64,000 nt of DNA, taken from assembly GCA_037190145.1 (NCBI GenBank), contig JBBCJU010000006.1, positions 388,264 through 452,263 of the forward strand, read 5' to 3'. The translations under genes and the position numbers were made by a program. The stretch's first letter is position 1. Each line of letters starts with the position of its first letter. The notes below the pieces were generated by a model that worked only from the letters and a program-made list of their open reading frames with translations, had not been told where the DNA came from and searched no databases. Below are positions 41,899-50,321 of this stretch, in pieces. This DNA is from 55-13 sp037190145 (GTDB lineage: Bacteria > Armatimonadota > Fimbriimonadia > Fimbriimonadales > Fimbriimonadaceae).

Positions 41899-42516
41899 AT
41901 GATCTCTCGTCTCGTCATTGCGACTCACAATCGGAAGAAAGCCGGAGAGATGGTACAGATTCTCTCCGAACGTTTTCCCGGCTTGGAGATTAAGACTCTA
42001 GCGGACTATCCCGGCGCTCCCGAGCCAGAAGAAACGGGTGACACCTATCCAGAAAACGCCGCCATCAAGTCAGAAAGCGCGGCAGTTTTTACTAACGAAT
42101 GGTGTTTGGCGGATGATGCGGGTCTAGAGATAGATGCTTTGGATGGCGCTCCGGGAGTGCACTCCAAGCGGTTTGAAGGCGAGGAATCTAGCTTTGACCA
42201 CAAGATTGGGCGGATTCTTGAGATGTTGCAGGATGTGCCAGAAGAGGGAAGAGGGGCTAGGTTTAGATGCTTCATCGCTCTCACTCCACCCTCTTCAGTT
42301 GGTGGTGAAACCATGCTGTTTAATGCCATTTGTGAAGGCAAGATCGCGGCTGAAAGATCTGGTAACGGTGGATTTGGCTATGATCCAATCTTCTTCCTGC
42401 CAGAGCTGGACTGCACAATGGCTGATTTGACGGCTGATCAAAAACATGAGATCAGCCATCGTGGCAAAGTTCTGCGGGAGTTCTCCGACTGGCTCAGTAG
42501 CCGCGTTAGCCCTTGA
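41899..42516 (+). CDS. rdgB: XTP/dITP pyrophosphatase (non-canonical purine NTPase)
   Basis: RdgB hydrolyses ITP, dITP and XTP to keep deaminated purines out of nucleic acids. The 205-residue protein starts with LVIATHNRKKAGEM, has AIKSESAAVFTNEWCLADDAGLEIDALDGAPGVHSKRF with the catalytic Asp, GGFGYDPIFFLPE, and SHRGKVLREF. ATG 41899 immediately follows the rph stop and fits the family start. Its stop overlaps the convergent proline dehydrogenase gene by 11 bases. Confidence 0.96.
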   Translation: MISRLVIATHNRKKAGEMVQILSERFPGLEIKTLADYPGAPEPEETGDTYPENAAIKSESAAVFTNEWCLADDAGLEIDALDGAPGVHSKRFEGEESSFDHKIGRILEMLQDVPEEGRGARFRCFIALTPPSSVGGETMLFNAICEGKIAAERSGNGGFGYDPIFFLPELDCTMADLTADQKHEISHRGKVLREFSDWLSSRVSP

Positions 42517-43513
42517 ACATGCTCTTTAGAATGAAGAACATGTTTGCGGGCCGCTCGGCAAGTCTCCGGGTGAAGTAGGGATACCAAGAGTCTCCGAATG
42601 GGATATAGACTCGAACGTTAAATCCTTCTTTTGTGAGACTGTCCTGAAGGTCTCGACGAATTCCATAAAGCATTTGGAATTCAAAAGACTGTTTATCAAT
42701 GCCCTTCTCCGCGACATATGCCTTCAGCTCGTTGATGATCTTCTCATCATGAGTTGCGATAGCGGGATAGAAGGCGGCGTCAATGAGTCGTTTTGATTGT
42801 CTTACATAGGCTTCATCAACTTTAGACTTATCTTGGATCGCCACTTCAGGCGGTTCTAGGTAAGCCCCTTTCACGATTCGAACTCGAGCTTGTAGATCAA
42901 TCATTGTTTCGATGTCTTGATCTGTACGGGTGAGATAGCTTTGAAGAACGGTTCCGGTGTTTGGAAAGTCTCGGAGAACTTTGCTAACGATTTGTACGGT
43001 TCGCTCGGTGTACTCACTAGCCTCCATGTCGATTCGCACAAAATTGCCTTTCTCTGCGGCCGCCCAAAGAACTTCGCGATAATTGTTCTCCGCAAACTCC
43101 TCACCCTGGTCTAGGCCGCATTGCGTAAGCTTGATACTGATATTCGTTGCTTCAAGTTGTCCTGCTTCTGAAGTAGGTTCTGTCGCACCAGGAGTGGTTA
43201 GAACTTTCTTCTTAACCAGGTTTACCGTTTTGGGTGGCGTAGCACTCTTGCTGCTGGAAATTTTCTCCAACATCTGCACATAGGTAGCTTTAGCAGAAAG
43301 GGCCTCAGCTTCAGACTTCGTGTTTTCCCCCAAAAAGTCTAGGGAAACGAACATTCCTTTCGCGATAACGGCCTCGCTTGCCGCAAGGGCCTCCTCCAAC
43401 GTATCGCCTGCGATAAATCGACGTACAAGAGGCTTGAAAAGAAATGAGCGGCGGACCAAGCGTTCCACCGGTCCCAAAGCAGAAGTTTTTAGAATCAGAT
43501 TGCGAGCTAACAT
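42506..43513 (-). CDS. Proline dehydrogenase (PRODH)
   Basis: A 335-residue flavoprotein that oxidises proline to pyrroline-5-carboxylate. The barrel shows NISIKLTQCGLD, FVRIDMEASEYTE, RVRIVKGAYLEPPE, ATHDEKIINE, FQMLYGIRRDLQ, VRVYIPFGDSWYPYFTRRLAERPAN, all typical of monofunctional PRODH. A Lys/Thr/Pro-rich stretch of about 38 residues (around 105-145) is inserted between the N-terminal helices and the first barrel strand. The P5C dehydrogenase partner is not nearby. The start lies 15 bases after a TAAACT box. Confidence 0.92.
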   Translation of the reverse strand: MLARNLILKTSALGPVERLVRRSFLFKPLVRRFIAGDTLEEALAASEAVIAKGMFVSLDFLGENTKSEAEALSAKATYVQMLEKISSSKSATPPKTVNLVKKKVLTTPGATEPTSEAGQLEATNISIKLTQCGLDQGEEFAENNYREVLWAAAEKGNFVRIDMEASEYTERTVQIVSKVLRDFPNTGTVLQSYLTRTDQDIETMIDLQARVRIVKGAYLEPPEVAIQDKSKVDEAYVRQSKRLIDAAFYPAIATHDEKIINELKAYVAEKGIDKQSFEFQMLYGIRRDLQDSLTKEGFNVRVYIPFGDSWYPYFTRRLAERPANMFFILKSMFKG

Positions 43514-43528
43514 TGACGAAGAACCAAG

Positions 43529-43552
43529 AGTTTACTTCGTCGGAGCTAAACT
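43529..43552. promoter_or_regulatory. Mirror-image -10 boxes of divergent PRODH and glycosyltransferase genes
   Basis: AGTTTA (43529-43534), which is TAAACT on the minus strand, and TAAACT (43547-43552) on the plus strand flank 12 bases. The plus box is six bases from the glycosyltransferase ATG; the minus box is 15 bases from the PRODH ATG. The two promoters overlap and should interfere. Confidence 0.6.
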
Positions 43553-43558
43553 TATTCG

Positions 43559-44452
43559 ATGCCTCGAGTTTCGGTTTGTATGGGGGTTTTTAACGGCTCT
43601 GCCACAATCCTCGACGCTCTTGAAAGCGCAAGAGCGCAGTCCTTCCAAGACTTTGAAGTCTTAGTTATTGACGATGGCTCCGTGGACCAATCTGCAGATA
43701 TTGCGGAACAGTTTGGTGCGCGAGTTATTCGTCAAGCGAATACGGGTCTTGGCGCTGTCCGAAAGAGGCTGGTAGAAGAAGCAAAGGGCGATTGGATTGC
43801 CTTTCTGGATCATGATGATGAGTGGGTTCAAAATAAGCTTCAAACAGACATCGAAGCGATTGATCAATCAGGAGCTGCCCTTGTCCATAGCGATTGTTGG
43901 TTCCACTATGAGGACGGTCGTATTGTTGAGCGAAATCTAGACCTTTCAAAAGCTGAAAAGGCTTGGGACCACATCCTCCCCGATAACGTGGTCATCGCAA
44001 GCTCTGCGGTCTTTCATCGGGAATCTATGCGGCAAGCGGGAAACTTCATCCCAGAAACGGTTCGCTGCTCGGATTGGTATGGATGGCTCATCCTCGCTCC
44101 TCATCATTCGTTTGTCCACATTCCCAAGAAGCAAGTGCGGTATCGGGTTCTCTCTACGTCGTTAGCCAATGCTGGGTACCGCTTCCAATCAGCGAAGCGA
44201 TACTTGCTGAAGGATGTTATTCGTCCTCGATGCAATGAGCTATTCCAGGAACTTAACCAGGAAGACAAAAGCCGCTATATGTCAATGATAGATAAGAATA
44301 TTGGTGTTGCAGCATCCACGATGGCTAAGTTTCTTGACAGTGAAGGAAAGAGGGAAGAGGCTAGAACTCTACATCGTGAAGCAATGAGCCTGGCAGGATC
44401 TGTTCCTCGGGTCTGGACTAGGTCTCTAAGGTCTAGATTAGGATTGCGATAG
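43559..44452 (+). CDS. Glycosyltransferase family 2
   Basis: A 297-residue GT-A fold enzyme: VSVCMGVFNGSATILDALESARAQSFQDFEVLVIDDGS, IRQANTGLGAVRKRLVEEAKGDWIAFLDHDDEWV (DxD-type metal site), and PETVRCSDWYGWLILA (acceptor side with the catalytic acidic residue). The C-terminal third is helical with no membrane helix. Donor and acceptor sugars are unknown. The TAAACT-6-ATG upstream suggests a leaderless mRNA. Confidence 0.9.
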   Translation: MPRVSVCMGVFNGSATILDALESARAQSFQDFEVLVIDDGSVDQSADIAEQFGARVIRQANTGLGAVRKRLVEEAKGDWIAFLDHDDEWVQNKLQTDIEAIDQSGAALVHSDCWFHYEDGRIVERNLDLSKAEKAWDHILPDNVVIASSAVFHRESMRQAGNFIPETVRCSDWYGWLILAPHHSFVHIPKKQVRYRVLSTSLANAGYRFQSAKRYLLKDVIRPRCNELFQELNQEDKSRYMSMIDKNIGVAASTMAKFLDSEGKREEARTLHREAMSLAGSVPRVWTRSLRSRLGLR

Positions 44453-44472
44453 TCAAAAAATCGTCATAGAAT
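44444..44472 (+). promoter_or_regulatory. Promoter of the small membrane protein gene at 44495
   Basis: TTGCGA (44444-44449), exactly 17 bases, then TAGAAT (44467-44472). The -35 lies over the end of the preceding glycosyltransferase gene. GGAGGTGA follows at 44478. Confidence 0.68.
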
Positions 44473-44494
44473 TATCCGGAGGTGATCGAGGCTA

Positions 44495-44770
44495 ATGAAC
44501 AAGCGAATTGGGAAAGCATCGTTAGGCTGGTTGTGCTTATTGGCCGCCGGGCTGTGGATTGCTTACAAGTTTGAGTATTTCAACCTACTGCTTTCGGCAT
44601 GGACGTCGGGGCCTGTTGGCGAATTCGATGAAGGTGCAGAATCTCGAGTTCTTCTCTTTATCTTAAGTCCCGGAATCGTTCTTACCTTGATCGGTATCGT
44701 TCTGATCATCCGATCGTACGTGAAACGAAAATCTACGAAGTTACCGACAAGCGGTTTGCCCACAATGTGA
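44495..44770 (+). CDS. Small membrane protein, unknown function
   Basis: A 91-residue protein with two membrane helices (LGWLCLLAAGLWIAYKF and VLLFILSPGIVLTLIGIVLII) and a basic C-terminal tail (RSYVKRKSTK). GGAGGTGA lies 12 bases before the ATG. It has its own promoter. No family is recognised. Confidence 0.62.
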   Translation: MNKRIGKASLGWLCLLAAGLWIAYKFEYFNLLLSAWTSGPVGEFDEGAESRVLLFILSPGIVLTLIGIVLIIRSYVKRKSTKLPTSGLPTM

Positions 44771-45002
44771 TTAGGTTTTCAAAACAGACACCGTTAAGGT
44801 TAGCCAGCGCCATGGCTCCTAGTTTTGGTTTTGATTGGCTAGCGTGGCGGTGGTGGACCTTTGAACGAATCGTACCCTTGGTGGTAAGCCCGTTCCAAGC
44901 GATTACTTATGGCTTATCCCTTCTGTATTGTCTTTTGTCTTGAGCACCGTTTTGGCAGGGATGTACTTTTTGCAAAAGCGTACAGGTGGTCTCGATATCT
45001 AG
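44771..45002. other. Region with no convincing intact gene; two short hydrophobic frames
   Basis: One plus-strand frame (ATG 44812 to TGA 44943, 43 residues, MAPSFGFDWLAWRWW then IVPLVVSPF) and a second frame ending at TAG 45002 (IPSVLSFVLSTVLAGMYFLQK) overlap. Together they read like a small membrane protein broken by a frameshift, but neither has a Shine-Dalgarno and no homologue is recognised. Confidence 0.3.
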
Positions 45003-46055
45003 TCAAACGGCGACCGGTGTTCGGGTTCTTACCGAAGTTTGAAATTCAAAGAGCAGAGCTTCATATTCGCCGACCGTTGAGCACCGAGTTAGTCGATCGC
45101 GCAAAGCAGAGGCTCCGATTTCTCCTTTAATGTAAAGTGGAATCTGTCCTCGCAAGCCTCTGCAAGCACGTAATTGTGCCTCTGCAAACGTAGGAGAATC
45201 CAATGCCTCTTCAAAGGAGCTGACTTCAGCTTCATTTGCGACCATGAGTCGCAGGTGATCGAGAGCCGTGGCTACACGTTCATCAAGTGTAGGTGCTGGC
45301 CCAGCAGGCAGACCTCTTAACGCGAGTTCTATATCTCTTAGCACCCAAGGGTTTGAGATGGCGGCTCTGCCAACCATGACGCCATCACAGCCGGTTTCTC
45401 GCATCATTCGTACGGCATCTTCTGGGGTCTTCACGTCGCCATTGCCAATGAGAGGGACCTTGACAACTTCTCGAATCTGCTTAATCAGGGCCCAGTCAGC
45501 CTCACCTTCAAATCCTTGTTTTGCGAATCGCGCGTGAAGGGTGAGCATTTGCGCACCTGCATCCTGAAATCGTCTTGCCAAGTCGGGTGCTGCAAAAAGT
45601 GAGTAATCCCATCCTGCTCGTACTTTCACGGTGACGGGAACCTTCACCGCCTTGACAACTGCAGCCACTATTTGTTCCGCCGTATCAGGATCCTTCAACA
45701 GGGCCGCTCCAGAGCCAGTTTTGCAGACCTTCGGTACCCAACATCCCATATTGATGTCTACAATGTCTGCTCCCATTTCTTCGGCAACCCGTGCCGTTTC
45801 TGCCATTACTTCTGGCTCAGCACCGAAAATTTGAATTCCGAGCGGACGCTCTTGCGGATGGATACGCATCTTGCGGAAGGTCTTGACGGCCCCATAGTGA
45901 ATCGCCATTGCGCTAACGAACTCGGTGAACATAAGGCCAGGCTTTGCAATGCGTTTGGCAATCAAGCGAAAAGGGAGATTTGTAACATCTTCCATCGGGG
46001 CGAGGAGAAGAGAGTTCTCAACCTTTACATTGCCAATTGAAAAACCGCGGTTCAT
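45003..46055 (-). CDS. dusB: tRNA-dihydrouridine synthase (DusB-like)
   Basis: Dus enzymes use FMN and NADPH to reduce uridines in tRNA D-loops. The 350-residue protein has LLLAPMEDVTNLPFRLIA, FTEFVSAMAI, QIFGAEPEVM, DINMGCWVPKVCKTGSGAALL with the catalytic Cys, KVRAGWDYS, LTLHARFAKQGFEG and GNGDVKTPEDAVRMMRETGCDGVMVGRAA. The residue after the catalytic Cys is Trp where most DusB have Pro. TATACT lies 15 bases before the ATG. Confidence 0.94.
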   Translation of the reverse strand: MNRGFSIGNVKVENSLLLAPMEDVTNLPFRLIAKRIAKPGLMFTEFVSAMAIHYGAVKTFRKMRIHPQERPLGIQIFGAEPEVMAETARVAEEMGADIVDINMGCWVPKVCKTGSGAALLKDPDTAEQIVAAVVKAVKVPVTVKVRAGWDYSLFAAPDLARRFQDAGAQMLTLHARFAKQGFEGEADWALIKQIREVVKVPLIGNGDVKTPEDAVRMMRETGCDGVMVGRAAISNPWVLRDIELALRGLPAGPAPTLDERVATALDHLRLMVANEAEVSSFEEALDSPTFAEAQLRACRGLRGQIPLYIKGEIGASALRDRLTRCSTVGEYEALLFEFQTSVRTRTPVAV

Positions 46056-46087
46056 AACTGTGGGGCTTTCAGTATATCGTTCTGACC

Positions 46088-47245
46088 TTAGTGAACCCAG
46101 GTCACTCTGTCGGGTGCACCTTCCCTAATGAGGTCATTCGTCGTAAGAGCTCCTTTGATGTCTAGCATCAGCAGAGGCGCGTTTGATCCAGCCTCAATCT
46201 TCCAAGGTTGGATATCTGGATTTGCAAACGCTAGTGCAAGCGGGTTAGTAGCTATTTTCCAAACTTCATCTGCACGAAGAGGCTTGTTTCTGCCCATAGA
46301 GACGTCAATGGCGCAACGCATTTCGGCAAACATGTCAATGGCTCCGCTACTCGCAGGGCTATCGAGCCCTAAGCCAATAGGAATTCCTGCATCCAGCATT
46401 TCCCGTATAGGGGCAGGGGGGCATTTCAACCTTACATTTGATCGAGGGCAATGGGCCACGGAGACCCCTCTGCGGGAGAGGATCGCGATCTCTTGTTCGG
46501 ACACATCGCAGCAGTGCACAAACTGAGATTGTTTTCTTGCGAGCCCAAGAGCATCAAGCCGCTCCACAATAGACATTCCAAAGGCTTGGACATCAAACCC
46601 AAACTTTCGGTGAAACTCGGCCAGAGGACCCTGTCCATCACGAGTTAACTGAGTTTCAAACTCTGTCTCGGCAACGTGGATGCTGATGGGGGAAGGTGAA
46701 GCACCAAACTCCCTAAGCGTATTTACATCGACGGTCTGATAAGCATGTGGGGTCAAGAAGATGTCTGAATCCCAACCATTTAATTGAAGCTTCGCTTTGT
46801 CTCTAATCAGAGCTAACTTTTCGTGTCGAGTCTCTCGCTCAAAAAAAGTGATGGTCTCTTGAAAGACCACTCCACCGATTTGATTTATCTGTAACGCCTC
46901 GGCGGCAAAGGGGCGATCAGAGTGTTCTGCGATCAGGGCAATGCCGGTCTTTCGGTTCTCTTGAGCGGCTAAGAGGCAGTCTTCCTTCACTGCTTCGTTA
47001 TTCTGGTTGAGCTTCAGCTGAGTCAGCTCCCGAATCCATGGCCAATATTCTTCCGACGATAGTAGATCTTGAAGTCCTCGATATTCCAAGTGAGAATGGG
47101 CGTTGACGAAAGCAGGCGAGAGAACATAAGGTTCAGGTTCACCGGCGAGGGGCTTAACTTCCACGATGCAACCATCTTCAATGGTGATGGTCGCACCAGG
47201 TTGCAAAACGCCGTCTTCGACGATTGCATAGGGATGGAGGACCAT
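46088..47245 (-). CDS. Amidohydrolase-superfamily deaminase (SAH/guanine/aminofutalosine type)
   Basis: A 385-residue metal-dependent hydrolase of the TrzN/MtaD branch. Metal ligands and catalytic residues: VNAHSHLEYRGL (HxH), HVAETEFE (His and Glu), FVHCCDVSEQEIAIL (His), VAHCPRSNVRLKCP and GLGLDSPASSGAIDMFAEMR (Asp). Family members deaminate S-adenosylhomocysteine, methylthioadenosine, guanine or aminofutalosine. The size and N-terminal sequence would also suit an aminofutalosine deaminase of the menaquinone pathway; I cannot choose. ATG 47245 lies five bases after the pseudopilin stop and lacks a Shine-Dalgarno, so coupling is likely. Confidence 0.82.
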   Translation of the reverse strand: MVLHPYAIVEDGVLQPGATITIEDGCIVEVKPLAGEPEPYVLSPAFVNAHSHLEYRGLQDLLSSEEYWPWIRELTQLKLNQNNEAVKEDCLLAAQENRKTGIALIAEHSDRPFAAEALQINQIGGVVFQETITFFERETRHEKLALIRDKAKLQLNGWDSDIFLTPHAYQTVDVNTLREFGASPSPISIHVAETEFETQLTRDGQGPLAEFHRKFGFDVQAFGMSIVERLDALGLARKQSQFVHCCDVSEQEIAILSRRGVSVAHCPRSNVRLKCPPAPIREMLDAGIPIGLGLDSPASSGAIDMFAEMRCAIDVSMGRNKPLRADEVWKIATNPLALAFANPDIQPWKIEAGSNAPLLMLDIKGALTTNDLIREGAPDRVTWVH

Positions 47246-47250
47246 GAAAC

Positions 47251-47919
47251 TTACAGATCGTTTGACCAAGCTTGTTGAAGCTGATCAAAGGTCAGAGATT
47301 TCACGTGGAAGTCGCCAAAGAGGGTGTTATATCGATACTTGCGGATGAGGTCGATGTAGTTTCCAAAATCATCCGATGGCCGTAAGGCGCGTTCAGGGAC
47401 ATGCCAGTGACCAGCTCCATCAAACAAGACATTCACGTTGGCTGGAAGTTGAAAAGAGGTTTGAGAAAAATAGCGAAAGGCGATTTCTGTTCTGAAGAAG
47501 TAGCTTGACTGATACACCTTGAACATACTTGGTGCCGTGAGGAACGGATCAGGGAAGTGGTTATCCAGGACCTGTGTTCCGGCATCGGCGGGGCACTGAA
47601 AGATGTCCTTATTCTTGAGATAGGGTTGAAGCACTTCTGACAAAAGTGGCATATAGGGGATACGTGTCCTAAACTCGGGATGTCCATCCCAGATCTGAGG
47701 GGCAAACTTGTCAGAGGCATCCAAAGCATGAGGGAAAATATCGTCGTAATCTCCCATGTACATCGCTACCGACTTGCCAATCTGACTCAGATTAGAAAGA
47801 CAGCCTGTCTTCTTTGCGGCGGCTTTAGCTCGTGCGAAGACGGGAAACAAAATGGCTGCCAAGATGGCAATAATGGCAATCACCACCAAAAGCTCAATAA
47901 GAGTAAATGCTCGCCGCAT
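47251..47919 (-). CDS. Type II secretion/type IV pilin-like protein (prepilin cleavage motif)
   Basis: A 222-residue pseudopilin. MRRAFTLIELLVVIAIIAIL is the prepilin leader with methylated N-terminus and long helix, followed by FPVFARAKAAAKKTGCLSNL as in the Armatimonadota/Planctomycetes DUF1559-type family. The globular part ends NTLFGDFHVKSL. Proteins like this occur in large numbers in such genomes and are probably exported surface or pseudopilus subunits. AGGA directly precedes the ATG. The amidohydrolase gene follows. Confidence 0.9.
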   Translation of the reverse strand: MRRAFTLIELLVVIAIIAILAAILFPVFARAKAAAKKTGCLSNLSQIGKSVAMYMGDYDDIFPHALDASDKFAPQIWDGHPEFRTRIPYMPLLSEVLQPYLKNKDIFQCPADAGTQVLDNHFPDPFLTAPSMFKVYQSSYFFRTEIAFRYFSQTSFQLPANVNVLFDGAGHWHVPERALRPSDDFGNYIDLIRKYRYNTLFGDFHVKSLTFDQLQQAWSNDL

Positions 47920-48082
47920 ATCCTAATGGTACGCGAACCACTCAGCTACCTGCGGCATATAGTCATAGTTTTTGTTGTAAAGCTTTAATATGGGCGGGGT
48001 CCTAACCGTCTGTAGAATTAAGAGGCTTTAACCTGCCATAATGCGAAGTTGCGCCGATTACGTCGGCTGATGAGGATCCCCG

Positions 48083-49900
48083 TTGGCAAAAGCAGTAGTT
48101 CTAAAGCCCGAAGAAACATTCGCCCGGTCATATGTTGACCGGTTAATTCTGGAAAAACTAACCGAGATGGAGGCTGCGGTCAAGCTATCGGAACTCGCCG
48201 ATAAGCTTTCTAGCGAAGGCATAGGTCTCGCTACCGTACGATCTCTTCTTGCAAGCAACCCTGACCGGTTTGCTTACCATGAGCGACGCTGGATTCCCGC
48301 TTCACGTCTCATGGGTCTTGGTCGACCACTCAATGAGCAGATTGCAATTGTTCTGCATGCTTTTGGTGGCCCCATGTCGCTAGACCTTTTGGTGTCTGAG
48401 CTTGCTCGCCTCCGACGTGAGGAAGAGGATGCGATTAGCCAAAATGTTTTGCGAATCGCAGATGTTGATGAGCGATTTGTTCTCGACTCTGAAGATCGTC
48501 TATCCCTTACATCATGGGGATTTGTTGCGAAGGATGAATCACTCGTAAGAGCATTTGCCCTGAACCAGATCAGTCAGGATGAGGTCAATGCCGCTGCGGA
48601 TAAGTTGAGCAGTATTGAGTGGAGAAAGCCTGGTGCGGTCGCAGAGGCTTTGAAGTTAGCAGCGCCGATCAGTATCAAGATTCTGGGTGCCGTCGCTTGG
48701 TCTGTTTTGAATCCTCAGGATCCGAAATCAGTTCATGAATATGATGCCCGAGAGCTCTACGCCGAAGCTGTTACTGCGGAAGGGTATGTGTTTGCGCCCG
48801 ATGGTGTGATCTATCCTCAAGAGGAGACTAAGAAGTGGGTCAGCACGGCCGTTAAGCTAGCCGACAAGTTAGCTCCGACGGTTGAGCTGGACGATGCGGC
48901 TCCAATTGAAGTGAAGGCGGAGGATGTAGATCGCTTGATCAAGAAGATTCTTGGTTCTGAGCCTTCTACCACCGCAACGAAACTTCTCGAAGAGTTTTAC
49001 GAGATCACGCCTAGCAACAAGACTTTCCCCGATGACTTAGCGAACATGATGTCCTCGTTGCAGGCTGATGCACGGGTGACATGGGTTGGTGGAGATCGAT
49101 TCCAGCAGGCTGGTTTAGTGCCGGACTTCGTAAATGAGGTTCCTGAGCCATTCAAGTTTGTAGAGAGCGGCATTAAAGATGAGGAAGGCGAGTTTGTTGA
49201 TGTTGAGTTAACTGACGATGGTCTTAGCTCCTCACTACGAAAGCTCCTTTCTCACCCTCTGGCAACAGATGTATTGGATGAGGATATTCTCCCCGCTCCA
49301 AAGACGATGCCAGAGAGCGTTCGTTTGGTTCTCAAGTCCATTCATCGCGAACTGGGTACGTTCCCGCTTTGCCAATTGCCAACGGCTTGGCTAGACTCTG
49401 ATCCAAAGATTCAAGAGTTGATCTTGATTGATGAAAACGGTCGGGAATTGCAGGTCTGGGTAAACCAAGATGCACGCCTCATGTTCGGTTTAATCGAATG
49501 GTGGTTTGATCAGCCGATTGAAAGCGGTGGCGTCTTTACGTTGACAAAGACAACCAAGCCCAACGTCCTTGAGTTTGCGTGGATGGATCAGCCAGACCCG
49601 GTTGTTTACATCAGTTCGCAGCGCATGGAAGAGTTGCGGCAGATTGGCGCTCGTGCCGAGAGCATGAGCACCCTAGACATTTTGGTAGAGGTCATGGGCC
49701 ATTGGCCGAAGGGTGCCGACTACCTGACGATTCTTGCGGAAGTAAACGTCGTTCGACGATCTTCCCGAAGACTCGTTGCCTCGCTGTTGTCTAGCTATCA
49801 ATGCTTCTATCAACGCTCTGGTTCGCCGGTATGGCACTACGATGCGAAGAAGCTTGAGCAAGGCTTTGACAAGACCAAGAGGAAGTTCGTTAAGAAGTAA
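48083..49900 (+). CDS. Large protein of unknown function with winged-helix-like repeats
   Basis: A 605-residue, acidic, soluble protein with no signal peptide. Several segments have the pattern of small winged-helix (HARE-HTH-like) domains: RLILEKLTEMEAAVKLSELADKLSSEGIGLATVRSLLASNPDRFAYHERRWIPAS near residues 15-80; LNEQIAIVLHAFGGPMSLDLLVSELARL near 85-115; ATKLLEEFYEITPSNKTFPDDLANMMSSLQADARVTWVGGDRF near 300-350; and TLDILVEVMGHWPKGADYLTILAEVNVVRRSS near 530-565. I do not recognise the full protein. TTG 48083 has GAGGA six bases upstream. It is next to rpsT but has its own gap. Confidence 0.65.
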   Translation: MAKAVVLKPEETFARSYVDRLILEKLTEMEAAVKLSELADKLSSEGIGLATVRSLLASNPDRFAYHERRWIPASRLMGLGRPLNEQIAIVLHAFGGPMSLDLLVSELARLRREEEDAISQNVLRIADVDERFVLDSEDRLSLTSWGFVAKDESLVRAFALNQISQDEVNAAADKLSSIEWRKPGAVAEALKLAAPISIKILGAVAWSVLNPQDPKSVHEYDARELYAEAVTAEGYVFAPDGVIYPQEETKKWVSTAVKLADKLAPTVELDDAAPIEVKAEDVDRLIKKILGSEPSTTATKLLEEFYEITPSNKTFPDDLANMMSSLQADARVTWVGGDRFQQAGLVPDFVNEVPEPFKFVESGIKDEEGEFVDVELTDDGLSSSLRKLLSHPLATDVLDEDILPAPKTMPESVRLVLKSIHRELGTFPLCQLPTAWLDSDPKIQELILIDENGRELQVWVNQDARLMFGLIEWWFDQPIESGGVFTLTKTTKPNVLEFAWMDQPDPVVYISSQRMEELRQIGARAESMSTLDILVEVMGHWPKGADYLTILAEVNVVRRSSRRLVASLLSSYQCFYQRSGSPVWHYDAKKLEQGFDKTKRKFVKK

Positions 49901-49911
49901 CAGAGCGATCG

Positions 49912-49940
49912 GGCACCGAGGCCGGGTAGGTCACGGTGCC
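49912..49940 (+). promoter_or_regulatory. Hairpin upstream of rpsT
   Basis: GGCACCG/CGGTGCC (49912-49918 with 49934-49940) forms a seven-pair stem between the 605-residue gene and rpsT. TATAAC (49964-49969), 21 bases before the rpsT ATG, is a likely -10, so the hairpin probably ends the upstream transcript, but no U-run follows. Confidence 0.45.
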
Positions 49941-49989
49941 TGAAGCCCTAAACACCTTTGTGGTATAACTACCAACTCAATAGGAATCC

Positions 49990-50265
49990 ATGGCAAATAA
50001 GAAATCAAGTAAGAAGGATCTGCGGAGAACAGCTAAGCGCACCGTCCGCAATAAGGGCGTACGAACGGCGCTGAAGACCTATGTTAAGAAGGTCAAAGTA
50101 GCCGCAACGGGTGGAGACAATGCAGTTGTTGAAACAGCGTTGGTAACCGCAACCAAGGCACTCGATAAGGCTGCTCAGAGAGGCATCATTCACAAGAATG
50201 CTGCTGCTCGCCGCAAGTCTAGAGCAGCAAAGGCTGCCAATAAGGCTCTTCTAGCTGCCAAGTAA
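49990..50265 (+). CDS. rpsT: 30S ribosomal protein bS20
   Basis: S20 binds 16S rRNA helices 9 and 44 early in 30S assembly. The 91-residue, Lys/Ala-rich helical protein has MANKKSSKKDLRRTAKR, ALKTYVKKVK, the central AATKALDKAAQRGIIHKNAAARRKSRAAKAAN and the tail LLAAK, matching bS20. AGGA lies before the ATG. A strong bidirectional terminator follows. Confidence 0.97.
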   Translation: MANKKSSKKDLRRTAKRTVRNKGVRTALKTYVKKVKVAATGGDNAVVETALVTATKALDKAAQRGIIHKNAAARRKSRAAKAANKALLAAK

Positions 50266-50279
50266 GTTTTAACGAAAAA

Positions 50280-50314
50280 CGGGGCTCAATCTAGTGATTG
50301 AGCCCCGTTTTCTT
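50280..50314. terminator. Bidirectional rho-independent terminator
   Basis: A perfect 12-bp stem CGGGGCTCAATC/GATTGAGCCCCG (50280-50291 with 50296-50307), loop TAGT, T-rich on the right and A-rich on the left, between rpsT and the convergent FKBP operon. Confidence 0.93.
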
Positions 50315-50321
50315 GTGTTCT

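Noticed and set aside
45672..46040. 122-codon plus-strand frame opposite dusB
   Set aside because: It overlaps a well-supported enzyme gene throughout and has no features of its own.
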